Source of the DNA: Candidatus Parcubacteria bacterium
GTDB taxonomy: Bacteria > Patescibacteriota > Patescibacteriia > PEXW01
Direction: 5' to 3'
Length of the DNA stretch: 39,787 nt
Assembly (NCBI GenBank): GCA_003597955.1
Contig: QZJU01000001.1
Coordinates: forward strand, 1-39,787
This document shows, in pieces, positions 30,552-39,645 of this stretch (its first letter is position 1; the number at the start of each line of letters is the position of its first letter). A model generated the notes under the pieces. It had not been told where the DNA came from and did no database searches. It saw nothing but the letters and a program-made list of their open reading frames with translations. A program made the position numbers and the translations under genes.

Positions 30552-32888
30552 TCACTTGGCTAAAGGGGCCGGTTCTTCAAGACACACCAATCGCCCATTG
30601 ATTTTTTTACATTTCGAAGTGCTGGCGCAAACACCGTCGGCTCGACAAATCGTGCCCGATGGGCAAGTGTAACCACACAAGGAACAATTAGTCACCAAAT
30701 TTCCTTCATCACAATACTGTTTCTGTAGATTGCATAATTTATAGGCTGTTCCGTCAGCGCACTGCAGGGTCGGATTTAATTGTTGCCAGGTTCCGCCTTG
30801 AGCTGTAAACCAGATTTCGCTCCCTTCGGCGTTAAAAGTGCTCGCCCAAAGCTTATCGTTAAAAATCGCCAAACTGACCAATTCAATGTTTTGGCTGTTG
30901 CCAAATCCATTTTGATTAAACGGCTGCCAAATCATGCCGTCCAAACTTGACCAAATCTCCGCACCTGAGATATTCCGCGTGCCGGCGTAAAGCTGATTAT
31001 TAAAATCGGAAAAAACGGTGATTTCTTGATTTTGACTCTCGCCAAATCCGCCGCTTACAACTTCATACCAAATCTGACCGTCTGGCGAGCGCCAAATTTC
31101 CGCTCCTTGCGAATGGTAAGTGCCCACAAAAAGCTGCTGATTCAAAATTCCAAAAGCGCTAATCCATCTATTCTCTACATCATTAAAACCTTGATTAACA
31201 ACCTGCATCCAATTATTTCCATCGCTACTTCGCCAAATTTCCGCTCCCGTGGTTTTGTTAAAGGTTCCGGCATAAAGGTGATCTTGGAAAAAAAGAAGCT
31301 TGGTGATCTCCAAATTGGCTGAATTGCCAAAACCGTCTTGGTTTACTTGGCTCCAATTATTTCCATCGCTACTTCGCCAAATTTCCGCTCCCGTGGTTTT
31401 GTTAAAGGTTCCGGCATAAAGGTGATCTTGGAAAACGCCTAATGCCGTAATCCGTTCGTTGTGCGCATCGCCGAAGCCCTTAGCGCTAACCGAACTCCAA
31501 CCAGTGCCATTCGCTCGCCAAACTTGTGCGCCTTCATAAATTTGCCTGCCATAACTATCCAAACCATTCTGTGCAACCGTTGTACCGAGATATACCTGAC
31601 TCTTAAAAAACTCGATGTCATTAATTTTGTAGTTGTTAGGACTCGTTAAGATAAACTCATCAAGTTTTTGCCAATTTTGTCCGTCAGTAGTTATGTAATT
31701 TTTTGCACCGCTAGTGTTAAAAGTTCCGGCCAAAAATTGGCTGCCAGTAAAAAATAACCGCGTCACGGCATCATTGTGCCGAGTACCGAAACCTTGACTT
31801 GCAGCTGTCTCGGGATTTTTGGGCAAATTCGCTATACCTACCGCATAATCCGCGGTTAAATCGAAATACCTCAGGGCCTGTTTTTGTAAACTATAAACTC
31901 CGGCTTGAGCGCCCACTTTATCGGCGCCAACGAAAATCGCATCAGGCTTGGCGATCTGTCTCTTTACAATATATTGCTCAACGAATAAATCGTGATACAG
32001 ACTACCATTCCTTAAAAATGCGGCGATCTCGCCAGGCGTTCGATCTGGACCGACTGCGAACAAATTACTCAAACTGGTTTGACCATTAGTTAAATATTCG
32101 CTGACAAATTCAAACAATCCACCGCCTTGTTCTGCGGTGTTAACAACAACATCAACTTTAAAATTTTTCCAATTGTCCAAAAGTGAGTTATCGCTTTTTT
32201 CTGCACAAATTGTCGGCAGGACTGAAAAACTCTGACCGGAATGATTAGTTAATACGAACGGCTGCAAAGTGCCCGTGGGGGTCGTGTTCAAACCCTTTCT
32301 TTTCGCGCCAATAATTTTTCCTTCCTGATTTATAACTAAGGCCGAACTACCAATAAAATTGCCGTTGATGTCAACTTCAACAAAGGTCCCCAGGACCATA
32401 CTGGTTTGATACTGAGCTGCTAAACTCTTTAAAGCCTGCAGGGTTGAAGTGAGCGAATACCAACTATGGATGATCGGCTCATTAATCACTGCCTGACATT
32501 CGCCATTTAAGCAGTTTAAAAAGATGCTACGAATTTGTGTGTAATCAAAAAATTGAAATTCGTGAGTAACGATTAAATCGGTGTCTGGATGCGCCAACAA
32601 GAGATTATTAATCTTAGTTAGCAAAGCCGCCATCTTATCGCTAAAATTCGAATAAGCTGAATCGTTAATTCGAATGCCGGCTAATTTTAACTCCCCCGTC
32701 GTGGCAGAGACCGATCCGCTGGTTAATGCGGCTGTGGCCAAATTTGATAATTTAAATTTTGAAAAAGCCGAACCGATCAGGGTGGCGATAATACCAAAGG
32801 TGGTTATTAGCAAAAAAGCAAAAAATAACTTGAGCACATTTTGCCTAAGGTTTTGCAGAGAAATCGGTAAGGTTACTCCTTTTGACAT
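30552..32888 (-). CDS. membrane-anchored nitrilase-like domain fused to exported repeat domain
   Basis: 778 residues. One membrane helix (about 20-42) is followed by a carbon-nitrogen hydrolase-like domain (about 60-355) in which a Glu-Lys-Cys triad can be placed: E110 (VTHEFQFF), K198 (GAKRKGLN) and C228 (PTICAEKSD). The rest consists of about seven repeats of 45-50 residues with the form LYAGTxNxxGAEIWRSSDGxxW (about 360-715), probably a beta-propeller, and a Cys-rich C-terminal part (CxxGTAYKLC onwards). The nitrilase family includes Lnt lipoprotein acyltransferase, but Lnt has many membrane helices. Substrate unknown. Start chosen at MSKGVTLP. Confidence 0.75.
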   Translation of the reverse strand: MSKGVTLPISLQNLRQNVLKLFFAFLLITTFGIIATLIGSAFSKFKLSNLATAALTSGSVSATTGELKLAGIRINDSAYSNFSDKMAALLTKINNLLLAHPDTDLIVTHEFQFFDYTQIRSIFLNCLNGECQAVINEPIIHSWYSLTSTLQALKSLAAQYQTSMVLGTFVEVDINGNFIGSSALVINQEGKIIGAKRKGLNTTPTGTLQPFVLTNHSGQSFSVLPTICAEKSDNSLLDNWKNFKVDVVVNTAEQGGGLFEFVSEYLTNGQTSLSNLFAVGPDRTPGEIAAFLRNGSLYHDLFVEQYIVKRQIAKPDAIFVGADKVGAQAGVYSLQKQALRYFDLTADYAVGIANLPKNPETAASQGFGTRHNDAVTRLFFTGSQFLAGTFNTSGAKNYITTDGQNWQKLDEFILTSPNNYKINDIEFFKSQVYLGTTVAQNGLDSYGRQIYEGAQVWRANGTGWSSVSAKGFGDAHNERITALGVFQDHLYAGTFNKTTGAEIWRSSDGNNWSQVNQDGFGNSANLEITKLLFFQDHLYAGTFNKTTGAEIWRSSDGNNWMQVVNQGFNDVENRWISAFGILNQQLFVGTYHSQGAEIWRSPDGQIWYEVVSGGFGESQNQEITVFSDFNNQLYAGTRNISGAEIWSSLDGMIWQPFNQNGFGNSQNIELVSLAIFNDKLWASTFNAEGSEIWFTAQGGTWQQLNPTLQCADGTAYKLCNLQKQYCDEGNLVTNCSLCGYTCPSGTICRADGVCASTSKCKKINGRLVCLEEPAPLAK
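31208..31435 (-). repeat. two identical 84-bp direct repeats inside the repeat-domain gene
   Basis: 31208-31291 and 31352-31435 are identical over 84 bp with an offset of 144 bp, exactly one 48-codon module. They encode the same 27-28 residues (LYAGTFNKTTGAEIWRSS region). Other modules of the gene differ in DNA, so this pair was duplicated or converted recently. Confidence 0.9.
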
Positions 32889-32926
32889 ATTGATAACGGT
32901 GGTTTTATTTTTATTTTCTAAATAAT

Positions 32927-32955
32927 ATTGTAGCATATTCTTTAAGTTTTGTAAA
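32927..32955 (-). promoter_or_regulatory. promoter of the nitrilase-repeat gene
   Basis: Minus-strand TTTACA (32950-32955), 17 nt, TACAAT (32927-32932), each one base from consensus. Leader about 32 nt without Shine-Dalgarno. Confidence 0.7.
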
Positions 32956-33077
32956 TAGTTTGCATGAATTTAATGACAACAAGACTTTATTACAAGATTT
33001 AAAAAAATTCAAATGCTTTGGCTGGGATTTTTTAGTTAAGCCTGAACAGCTAAAAAAAGCCGATGGATTGGCAGCTT

Positions 33078-33107
33078 TTGACAAAACCTAGACCCGACTG
33101 TTAAACT
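33078..33107 (+). promoter_or_regulatory. promoter of the dCTP-deaminase-like gene
   Basis: TTGACA (33078-33083), 18 nt, TAAACT (33102-33107), 31 nt before the ATG. Confidence 0.65.
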
Positions 33108-33138
33108 GCGATGAAACCAAACACCCGAAGGAGGAAAA

Positions 33139-33852
33139 ATGTCCCTTAAAACCGAGGGTTCGCCCTTGACCCGGGATAAAATCCTGGAACACAAGAAAGC
33201 GGAAAATATCTTCATCCACCCTTTTAATCTACAGAATTTAAAAACCACTTCGTACGATGTCCGTCTAGGCAACATTTTTTATCGGGAAAATACTTTTCGG
33301 GGCGAAAGAAATGTCTTTAATCCTTTTGACGAACAGCATGTCAGAAAATTCTGGGGTGAGCCCCAGCAGGCTACCCCGGCTTCGGAGTGGATGCGGGAAA
33401 ACGGTGAACTGAAAAACATCCGTTCGGATGATTTGCTAATCGTCATCGGCCCGAACGAAACCATCTTGGCCCACACCGTGGAATTTATCGGCGGCCGCAA
33501 TTGCGTCAGCACGGAAATGCGAGCCCGCAGCACCATGGGCCGCATCGGCATAACCGTATGCAAATGCGCGGGCTGGGGCGACCTGGGTTATATCAACCGC
33601 TGGACCATGGAAATGACCAACCATTTAACCAACGCTTCCATTCCGCTGGTGGTCGGCATGCGGGTCGCGCAAATAATTTTTTACAATGTTGAACCTATCC
33701 AGGCCGGAACTTACGCGAGCGAGCAGGGCAAATATCAGGACACTGACGATATTGAAGCGCTGATTAAAAACTGGACACCCGACAAATTCATGATCCCGAA
33801 ATTGTATAAGGATGAAGACATCGGCAGCTTCCGGAAATTCGCCAAAATTTGA
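33139..33852 (+). CDS. dCTP deaminase / dUTPase-family protein
   Basis: 237 residues. Members convert dCTP to dUTP or dUTP to dUMP, supplying thymidylate precursors and keeping uracil out of DNA. The core motif MRARSTMGRIGI corresponds to the family's R-S-S-x-x-R/G substrate loop, and GDLGYINRWTMEMTN to the G-x-x-D-x-G...LE region with the catalytic Glu. VGMRVAQIIFY is the usual PGMKIGQLVF segment. It is longer than typical Dcd (about 190) through an insertion at about 50-95 and a C-terminal tail. GGAGG precedes the ATG, and the gene has its own promoter and terminator. Deaminase versus dUTPase cannot be decided by eye. Confidence 0.82.
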   Translation: MSLKTEGSPLTRDKILEHKKAENIFIHPFNLQNLKTTSYDVRLGNIFYRENTFRGERNVFNPFDEQHVRKFWGEPQQATPASEWMRENGELKNIRSDDLLIVIGPNETILAHTVEFIGGRNCVSTEMRARSTMGRIGITVCKCAGWGDLGYINRWTMEMTNHLTNASIPLVVGMRVAQIIFYNVEPIQAGTYASEQGKYQDTDDIEALIKNWTPDKFMIPKLYKDEDIGSFRKFAKI

Positions 33853-33864
33853 GCTTCTTTAATT

Positions 33865-33897
33865 AGCCCTAGTTTTTTTAAAACTAGGGCTTTTTTG
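33865..33897 (+). terminator. intrinsic terminator
   Basis: An 11-bp stem AGCCCTAGTTT (33865-33875) with AAACTAGGGCT (33881-33891) followed by a T-run, 13 nt after the dcd-like stop. Confidence 0.9.
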
Positions 33898-33941
33898 TTT
33901 TTGAATTTTTAATAAAACCCACCTCACTTCACGCACTAACA

Positions 33942-33970
33942 TTGACAATGCACAATGGACTAGATAGTAT
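33942..33970 (+). promoter_or_regulatory. promoter of the 171-residue gene
   Basis: TTGACA (33942-33947), 17 nt, TAGTAT (33965-33970). The ATG lies 33 nt downstream with GGAGG in between. Confidence 0.8.
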
Positions 33971-34003
33971 GTATACAAACTAATCTCAAACAATGGAGGC
34001 TAC

Positions 34004-34519
34004 ATGCACTTTAACTTTGGTGGGTTTGACACTTCGGCACTGTACGGAATCCTCGATGCAGTAGAAAAAAGCTTCATTGCACTGTTTGATCTGGATCTCC
34101 AAAATCCCCCGCTCAATCGAGGCGGCTTTTTCAGCTTACGGGACGGCAAAACCGGTGATATTCTGATTGCTATCCAAGTCGGTGAGGTGCCCCAGAAGGA
34201 GCGTATGAAACGCTACCACCTAAGCCTGGAGAAAGGCGACCGACTTTTTCGAACATGGCATAAAAGTAGAATCGAACGGCACATCTCAAGCTCAGAATCA
34301 CGAAACCTGGCGCAAAACAAATTCGGTGGTGCTGTCATCGCGATAGAGGGAAAGTATCCATACATTCTCTCGTTCGACGGTCTAGGTGAAGAATCCGATG
34401 AGGCACTTATGGTAGCAACAGCCCTGAAACTCAAGTGGATGTCTGCAAGCATGGCAAGGGAAATTGCTACAGCGTACAAAAACACCACAGTCCGCATTTT
34501 GCAAAAGGTTATTGCCTAA
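34004..34519 (+). CDS. hypothetical protein with weak GlcG/HbpS-like C-terminal part
   Basis: 171 residues, soluble. The second half (about 100-150: NKFGGAVIAIEGKYPYILSF, DGLGEESDEALMVATAL) recalls the GlcG/HbpS (haem-degrading-like) fold motif G-G-x-x-x...S-x-S-G...D-E-A, but only loosely. The N-terminal half (GGFFSLRDGKTGDILIAI) is unplaced. TGGAGG lies before the ATG, and promoter and terminator are clear, so it is a genuine single gene. Codon choice (more CTC, ATC, ACC) looks slightly different from neighbouring genes, a hint of separate origin. Confidence 0.68.
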   Translation: MHFNFGGFDTSALYGILDAVEKSFIALFDLDLQNPPLNRGGFFSLRDGKTGDILIAIQVGEVPQKERMKRYHLSLEKGDRLFRTWHKSRIERHISSSESRNLAQNKFGGAVIAIEGKYPYILSFDGLGEESDEALMVATALKLKWMSASMAREIATAYKNTTVRILQKVIA

Positions 34520-34544
34520 CACTAGGCTACCGAAAAAATACCTT

Positions 34545-34572
34545 AATCAGCCATTACTGGCTGATTTTTATT
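34545..34572 (+). terminator. intrinsic terminator
   Basis: AATCAGCC (34545-34552) pairs with GGCTGATT (34559-34566) across a 6-nt loop, followed by TTTATT. Confidence 0.85.
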
Positions 34573-34673
34573 GTCAGCACATCCCTACCCTGCCCTCTAG
34601 GCAACCAAACAACACCCCAAATTCCAACCACTAACCCTAACTGTCGCGACCCAGGGCTGTCGCCATATCCAAC

Positions 34674-34714
34674 AAAAAAACACACCGAAAGCTATGGCGA
34701 GGAGGTAGGGTGTG
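34674..34714 (-). terminator. terminator of the tRNA-Asn transcript
   Basis: On the minus strand CACACC and GGTGTG (34709-34714 with 34681-34686) enclose a 22-nt loop and are followed by seven T residues; it lies about 50 nt after the tRNA. Confidence 0.6.
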
Positions 34715-34762
34715 ATTTTTGTTGGCTCGCCCGCCGAGGCGGCTTACTTCCAACATACTATC

Positions 34763-34837
34763 TGGCTCCGGGGACAGGATTCGAACCTGCGACCAAGCGG
34801 TTAACAGCCGCCTGCTCTACCACTGAGCTACCCCGGA
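34763..34837 (-). tRNA. tRNA-Asn (GTT), CCA encoded
   Basis: A full cloverleaf on the minus strand: acceptor TCCGGGG/CCCCGGA, D-arm GCTC...GAGC, anticodon arm GGCGG-CTGTTAA-CCGCT with anticodon GTT, T-arm GCAGG-TTCGAAT-CCTGT, discriminator G and genomic CCA (34763-34765). Confidence 0.96.
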
Positions 34838-34861
34838 ACAGTCAACACCATGGCTCTTAGA

Positions 34862-34890
34862 AAAATACGCTATCACACTCATTTAGCCAA
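34862..34890 (-). promoter_or_regulatory. promoter of tRNA-Asn
   Basis: Minus-strand TTGGCT (34885-34890), 17 nt, TATTTT (34862-34867), about 24 nt before the tRNA 5' end. An overlapping pair TTGATT/TAGCGT is an alternative. Confidence 0.5.
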
Positions 34891-34932
34891 ATCAAGAATA
34901 TGGTTTTTCATTAAATAAAACTGCTTACGCTA

Positions 34933-36159
34933 TTAATAATCCTTCAATTTATTCATCACGGTGTGTTCCTTTATGCGCTCCAAAGCCTTGGCTTCAATTT
35001 GCCGAATGCGTTCCCGGGTGACGCCAAATTCCTGACCAACTTCTTCCAAAGTGTGCGCCACGCCATCGTGCAAACCGAAACGCATTTCCAGAATTTTTTG
35101 CTCCCGCGGACTTAAGCCGTCCAAAATGTCTTTCACGTGGTCTTTTAATAATTGCATAGCCGCGGCGCGATCAGGCGAAATAGTTTTTTGATCTTCGATA
35201 AAGTCGCCCAGCGTGGAATCTTCATCGTCTTCCCCAACGGAAGTTTCCAAAGATACGGTTTCCTGGGAAATTTTTATGATATGGTGAATTTTTTCCAAAG
35301 GCTCGCCCATTTCCGCGGCAATCTCTTCGGGTAAAGGTTCGCGGCCTAAGTCCTGAATCAGTTGCCTTTCGATCTGCTGAAACTTATTGATAGTTTCCAC
35401 CATGTGCACCGGAATCCGAATGGTGCGGGACTGGTCGGCTAAAGCCCGGGTGATGGCCTGACGGATCCACCAAGTGGCGTAAGTCGAAAATTTGTAACCT
35501 TTCCGATAATCAAATTTTTCCACAGCCCGAAACAAACCAATGTTGCCCTCTTGAATTAAATCCAAAAGCGATAAAGAACGGCCGGTAAATTTTTTGGCAA
35601 TGGAAACCACCAAGCGCAAATTCGCCTCAACCAGCTTTTTTTCCGCTTCCACATCCCCGGCTTCCTTTCTTTTGGCCAGAGTAATTTCTTCGCCAGGCCG
35701 CAATAAAGGTACTTTGCCGATTTCCCGCAAGTACATTTGGATGGAATCACCGGAAATGTCCGATAAATCCAACCGACTTAAATCCAAAGCGGTCCTTTCT
35801 TTCTCTTTTTCCTTCTTCGCCGGAATTTTGGGCACATCGATGCTGCCAAGCAAATTGGTGTTTTCAACCATCCTCAAACCCAATAAATCCATTTGTGCTA
35901 AAAAATCTTCAAACTCAGGCAGATATTCTTCCAAATCCGGAAAAGCGTATAAAACTTCGCCCTCGGTGACAAAACTCCGCTGCTTGGCTTTCTTTAACAT
36001 ATCTTTAACCGCCTCCTGGGGGAAAATTGGCTTTTTAGCTGTTTCTTTTTTCGCCACTTGTCGGAGGTGAGACCTTCTTGGCAACCGCTTAGGCTTGGGT
36101 TTTTTTGAAAATTTTTTCGAGCTAGTTTTCTTTTTTAGGTTCTTTATTCTTTTTGGCAT
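34933..36159 (-). CDS. rpoD: primary sigma factor (sigma-70 type)
   Basis: 408 residues. Directs RNA polymerase to -35/-10 promoters. A basic N-terminus (1-40) precedes region 1.1-like sequence (about 48-100), region 1.2 ([16 protein letters not shown]), the region 2 core ([36 protein letters not shown]), region 3 and region 4 ([23 protein letters not shown]). It lacks the long non-conserved insert of E. coli RpoD. It lies 72 nt after dnaG, the conserved dnaG-rpoD pair. The near-consensus promoters seen across the window fit its region 2 and 4 sequences. Confidence 0.97.
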   Translation of the reverse strand: MPKRIKNLKKKTSSKKFSKKPKPKRLPRRSHLRQVAKKETAKKPIFPQEAVKDMLKKAKQRSFVTEGEVLYAFPDLEEYLPEFEDFLAQMDLLGLRMVENTNLLGSIDVPKIPAKKEKEKERTALDLSRLDLSDISGDSIQMYLREIGKVPLLRPGEEITLAKRKEAGDVEAEKKLVEANLRLVVSIAKKFTGRSLSLLDLIQEGNIGLFRAVEKFDYRKGYKFSTYATWWIRQAITRALADQSRTIRIPVHMVETINKFQQIERQLIQDLGREPLPEEIAAEMGEPLEKIHHIIKISQETVSLETSVGEDDEDSTLGDFIEDQKTISPDRAAAMQLLKDHVKDILDGLSPREQKILEMRFGLHDGVAHTLEEVGQEFGVTRERIRQIEAKALERIKEHTVMNKLKDY

Positions 36160-36231
36160 AACTTAAAAAGGTTTTGACAAATCAAAGGCTTGCGGACCGG
36201 CTGGTCTGCTGGGAATGAATGTCTGAAAAAT

Positions 36232-38001
36232 TTACGACTGTTTGAATTTTTGAGTCAATTCTTGAAAAAGCGAGGTTAATTTCTGCACATTTTCCTTGTC
36301 GCCGCGACTTTCCGCCAGCCTTAGCTCTTGGGTAAGCTGAATTAGTTTTTTATTAAACCAAACCCGCTGTAATTCTTGGGTCACCGTTTCGATTTCTCGG
36401 TGTTTTTCCACTGAAGTTCCGGCACTTAAATCCGCGACTGCCATTGCGGAAATCGCCAGACCGTCGGCGAGGGACGGATCACGCTTGGCAGCTGCTTGCT
36501 GCCACTCGGATATGTTTAAAAGATTGTCTTCACTATACTGAAGTTGGACGAATTTGTAAAGATTCTGCCAGGCCCCGTTCAAAGCTTCGGTTGGCAATTT
36601 TTTGGCGATTTCCGGTATTAGGCTGGGTTCCAATTGTAGCAAACCCAGCAGGCGCTGACTCAAAGCTTCTTGGCGATCAACTTTTGACGGCTGTATCTTA
36701 AATTTTTCGTCAGCCGATTTCTGCGGCGTGAGTTTTCGCCGGAGCAAATTTTCTTCCACGCGCAGCCATTCGGCTAATTTTTGCAAGTAGTGCGTCTGTT
36801 CAATCGGATCAGTCACCCAGGAAAGAATGGGCAATAAAACTTTGGCCGCGGCTTTCTTGTCTTGGACATTTTTCGGATCCAAATTTCCCAAAGTCCGAGA
36901 AAAATAAAATTCTAAAATCGGCTGGGCTGCGGCCACTGCTTGGTGCCAAGCTTTCGGATCTTTATTTATGCACTCATCTGGATCCTTGCCAAAAGGCAAG
37001 GAAATAACCTTAACTTCCAGATTTTCTTTCCAGGCTTGGGTGATGCCGCGCTTAGCGGCATTTTCCCCGGCTGGATCCATGTCAAACGCTAAAGCCGCGG
37101 TGGACGCAAAGCGCTTTAAAAGCAAAACCTGGCCTTCGGTCAATGCCGTACCCGATGCGGCAACGACATTGCCAACCCCGGCCTGATACGAGGCCACGCA
37201 ATCCATATACCCCTCCACGACAATGGCAATTTTTTGTTTGCGGATTTCGGGTTTGGCTAAATCCAAATTGTATAAAACCTGACTTTTGTTATACACCAAA
37301 GTCTGCGGCGTATTTATGTACTTCGCGGGCTCGTTTTCAGCTAAAGCCCGGCCGCCAAAGCCAATGACGCTACCGTGCACATCCCGAATCGGAAACATAA
37401 TCCGGTTGCGAAAACGGTCATAGACGCCTTCGCCTTTTTCGCGTCGGACGGATACGCCCGCAGAAATCAAGTATGCTTCACTGATACCGCGTTTTTTCAA
37501 GGCTAAAGTCAGGCCGTCCCAAGCATCCGGCGCATAGCCGATTTTAAAGATTTCCAAAGTTTCAGGTTTTAATTTCCTGGCCTGGCTCAAATACTCCCGG
37601 GCAGATCTTGCGGCTTGGGCTTTTAATAAATATTCATGATAATAAGCGGCGGCTATTTTCAAAACATCCAAAAGCGCGGTTTTTTCTGTGGTTAGCTTAG
37701 GGTCATATTGCGGCAACTGCACATTCGCTTTTTTGGCCAGCAACCTTAAAGCCTCGGGAAATTCCAGACCTTCCATTTTTTGCACAAAAGTAATCAGGTC
37801 GCCGCCCTCGCCGCAGCCAAAGCAATGAAAAATCTGCCGATAGCGGGAAACCATAAAACTCGGCGTCCTTTCATTATGAAAAGGACACCGGGCCTTCAGG
37901 CGTTCGGGTCCGGCGGGTTTTAGGGGTATGTATTCCCCGATTACTTCCGCGATATCCAATTTATTTTTTATTTCCTCGACTGGTGAATTTACTAAAACCA
38001 T
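36232..38001 (-). CDS. dnaG: DNA primase
   Basis: 589 residues. Makes RNA primers at the replication fork. The N-terminal zinc finger is C39, H42, C60, C63 (CPFHNERTPSF and HCFGCGEGGD). The TOPRIM catalytic domain shows VVEGYMDCVASYQAG with the conserved Glu, and AFDMDPAGENAA with the metal-binding Asp pair. The C-terminal helicase-binding part (about 440-589) is present but divergent. rpoD follows 72 nt downstream. Confidence 0.97.
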   Translation of the reverse strand: MVLVNSPVEEIKNKLDIAEVIGEYIPLKPAGPERLKARCPFHNERTPSFMVSRYRQIFHCFGCGEGGDLITFVQKMEGLEFPEALRLLAKKANVQLPQYDPKLTTEKTALLDVLKIAAAYYHEYLLKAQAARSAREYLSQARKLKPETLEIFKIGYAPDAWDGLTLALKKRGISEAYLISAGVSVRREKGEGVYDRFRNRIMFPIRDVHGSVIGFGGRALAENEPAKYINTPQTLVYNKSQVLYNLDLAKPEIRKQKIAIVVEGYMDCVASYQAGVGNVVAASGTALTEGQVLLLKRFASTAALAFDMDPAGENAAKRGITQAWKENLEVKVISLPFGKDPDECINKDPKAWHQAVAAAQPILEFYFSRTLGNLDPKNVQDKKAAAKVLLPILSWVTDPIEQTHYLQKLAEWLRVEENLLRRKLTPQKSADEKFKIQPSKVDRQEALSQRLLGLLQLEPSLIPEIAKKLPTEALNGAWQNLYKFVQLQYSEDNLLNISEWQQAAAKRDPSLADGLAISAMAVADLSAGTSVEKHREIETVTQELQRVWFNKKLIQLTQELRLAESRGDKENVQKLTSLFQELTQKFKQS

Positions 38002-38111
38002 TGTTTGAGAAAGTTAGACTATAGGCTAATTTCCAGACTAGCACTGATATTGCCTTAAGTGAAGCTACGCCGATAAATATCGACGGCATGACACTAACGA
38101 AGCGAGACTTT

Positions 38112-39005
38112 TTAGACACGATTTAAAACTCCTTGATATTTTAGACGTCGTAAAACTGTCTGGATATTATTTTGGAAAGGCCCATGTTGTTCAATAGTCA
38201 AAGTCGCGACCATGGCTGCAAACTCGCCCTGTATTTTGGGATTTTGAAACATCTCTTGAGCTTTTAAAAAGCCAGCTAAAAACGAATCTCCGGCGCCAGT
38301 TGGATCGACTAGGTGTCTTGGCGAAAAGGCTTTTATTTTATATTTTTTGCCCGACAAAATCAGCCAAGAGCCTGACTTACCTAAAGTTACAAGCAGATTT
38401 TTTAAACCCGATCTGCGAAAGCAACTGAGCGCATTCTGAAAAGAATTTTTTTGGGAAATAAATTTTAACTCGAGTGCATCCAGTATTAAATAATCAAGGT
38501 ATTTTAAATACTTAAAAACTTTTCCTGGATTTTTCCAGACAATGCGAGATTTTTCGACATAGCGAATCAGGCCTTGCGGAGCCAAAACGATTTGGGTTTT
38601 AAACTTGCGTAAAAACTTAACCACGGATATTGACAAATTATCGTGAAAAAGCGGGCCCAACACCACGAAATCGTATTGATTAAAATTATGGTTTTTAAAA
38701 TCCTTTACGGTTAGGGAATTTTGAAAAATTTCTGCGTACTGTATTCGGAAATCTGAATCCTTGCGAGGATAAACATTTTTGAATTTCAAAGTTTTTTTTG
38801 CCGGAATGCATATTAGTTTATTTGCCTTGATCGCATTCAACCAGATTGGTTCTTCTTTACCAAAAGTTCCAAAAATCGTGGTTTTTACACCTAGATTAAA
38901 TAACGCGTTACCGCAATAATAAGTCAACCCGCCCATTTGTGAAACGTGTTGATTTTTAACAATATTCTCGTCTCGACTAACTGGGCCCAATATTGCTACC
39001 TGCAT
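38112..39005 (-). CDS. PfkB-family carbohydrate kinase
   Basis: 297 residues. Ribokinase-like fold; transfers phosphate from ATP to a sugar or nucleoside. The C-terminal signature VDPTGAGDSFLAGFL holds the catalytic Asp and anion hole, and GGLTYYCGNALFNLG near the start is the substrate-lid region. The substrate is unknown. The gene is richer in A+T than its neighbours (many AAA, TTT, ATT codons; Lys, Phe and Asn are frequent), which may point to transfer. It starts 4 nt after the stop of the DedA gene, so the two are probably one transcript. Confidence 0.87.
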   Translation of the reverse strand: MQVAILGPVSRDENIVKNQHVSQMGGLTYYCGNALFNLGVKTTIFGTFGKEEPIWLNAIKANKLICIPAKKTLKFKNVYPRKDSDFRIQYAEIFQNSLTVKDFKNHNFNQYDFVVLGPLFHDNLSISVVKFLRKFKTQIVLAPQGLIRYVEKSRIVWKNPGKVFKYLKYLDYLILDALELKFISQKNSFQNALSCFRRSGLKNLLVTLGKSGSWLILSGKKYKIKAFSPRHLVDPTGAGDSFLAGFLKAQEMFQNPKIQGEFAAMVATLTIEQHGPFQNNIQTVLRRLKYQGVLNRV

Positions 39006-39009
39006 AGTT

Positions 39010-39645
39010 CTATTCTTTTTTTGGTGGAAAAATGGTTGATGGTAAATTACGCTTGCGCCGGTAGATTAAGTAAGCAATGCCCACCAAAATCAAAACCAAG
39101 ATTGCATAATCAATCATCTCTGAATATTTTCTAATACTTTCCCAGCTTTTACCCAGCAAAAATCCTGCCCAGGTTAAAATCGCGTTCCAAATTCCCGCAC
39201 CCAAAACAGTATAAAGACAAAATTTACCCAATGGCATATTGCCAACTCCGGCGGGGATGGAAATTAAATGCCTGACCACGGGAATGAAGCGGCTGATAAA
39301 AATCGTTTTTTGGCCGTATTTCTGGAAAAAGTTTTCAGTTTGATCAAGGTGGTGTTCATTTAAAAGGAAGTATCGACCGAATTTTTTCACGAACGGCCGG
39401 CCGCCGTATTTACCGATAAAATAGGAGATTAGTGAGCCGATAATGCTCCCGACCGTGCTGGCCAAAACAATCAGCCAAAAATTCAATTTGCCATCGTACC
39501 ACAAAAACCCCGCAAAAGGCATAACGCCTTCACTGGGTACGGGAAAAACCATGCTTTCCATAACCATCAAAATGCCCATGCCAAAATAGCTGGTTTTTTC
39601 AATAATTAAAGTGGCGTAGTGGACAATGAATTCAGTCAAGCCCAT
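39010..39645 (-). CDS. DedA/VTT-family membrane protein
   Basis: 211 residues. DedA proteins are membrane proteins linked to lipid (undecaprenyl phosphate or phospholipid) transport across the membrane. Marks are VFPVPSEGVMPFAGFLWYDG, GSIIGSLISYFIGKYGGRP, the ISRFIPVVRHLISIPAG segment with conserved F/R-x-x-P-x-x-R, and about four further hydrophobic helices. Length is normal for the family. It is the first gene of the dedA-pfkB pair; the 142 nt to the window edge hold no gene that I can support. Confidence 0.93.
   Translation of the reverse strand: MGLTEFIVHYATLIIEKTSYFGMGILMVMESMVFPVPSEGVMPFAGFLWYDGKLNFWLIVLASTVGSIIGSLISYFIGKYGGRPFVKKFGRYFLLNEHHLDQTENFFQKYGQKTIFISRFIPVVRHLISIPAGVGNMPLGKFCLYTVLGAGIWNAILTWAGFLLGKSWESIRKYSEMIDYAILVLILVGIAYLIYRRKRNLPSTIFPPKKE

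Noticed and set aside
30900-31450. Regularly spaced repeats considered as a CRISPR array
   Set aside because: The repeats are in frame, one protein module apart (144 bp), and unlike each other except for one recent pair; no cas genes are present.
34435-34860. 141-codon plus-strand frame
   Set aside because: It runs through a terminator and antisense across the tRNA-Asn gene.
38002-38111. Hairpin GCCGAT/ATCGACGGC between dnaG and the PfkB gene, considered as terminator or regulator
   Set aside because: No T-run follows the stem on the minus strand, the stem has a bulge, and no -35/-10 pair for dnaG could be placed with confidence.
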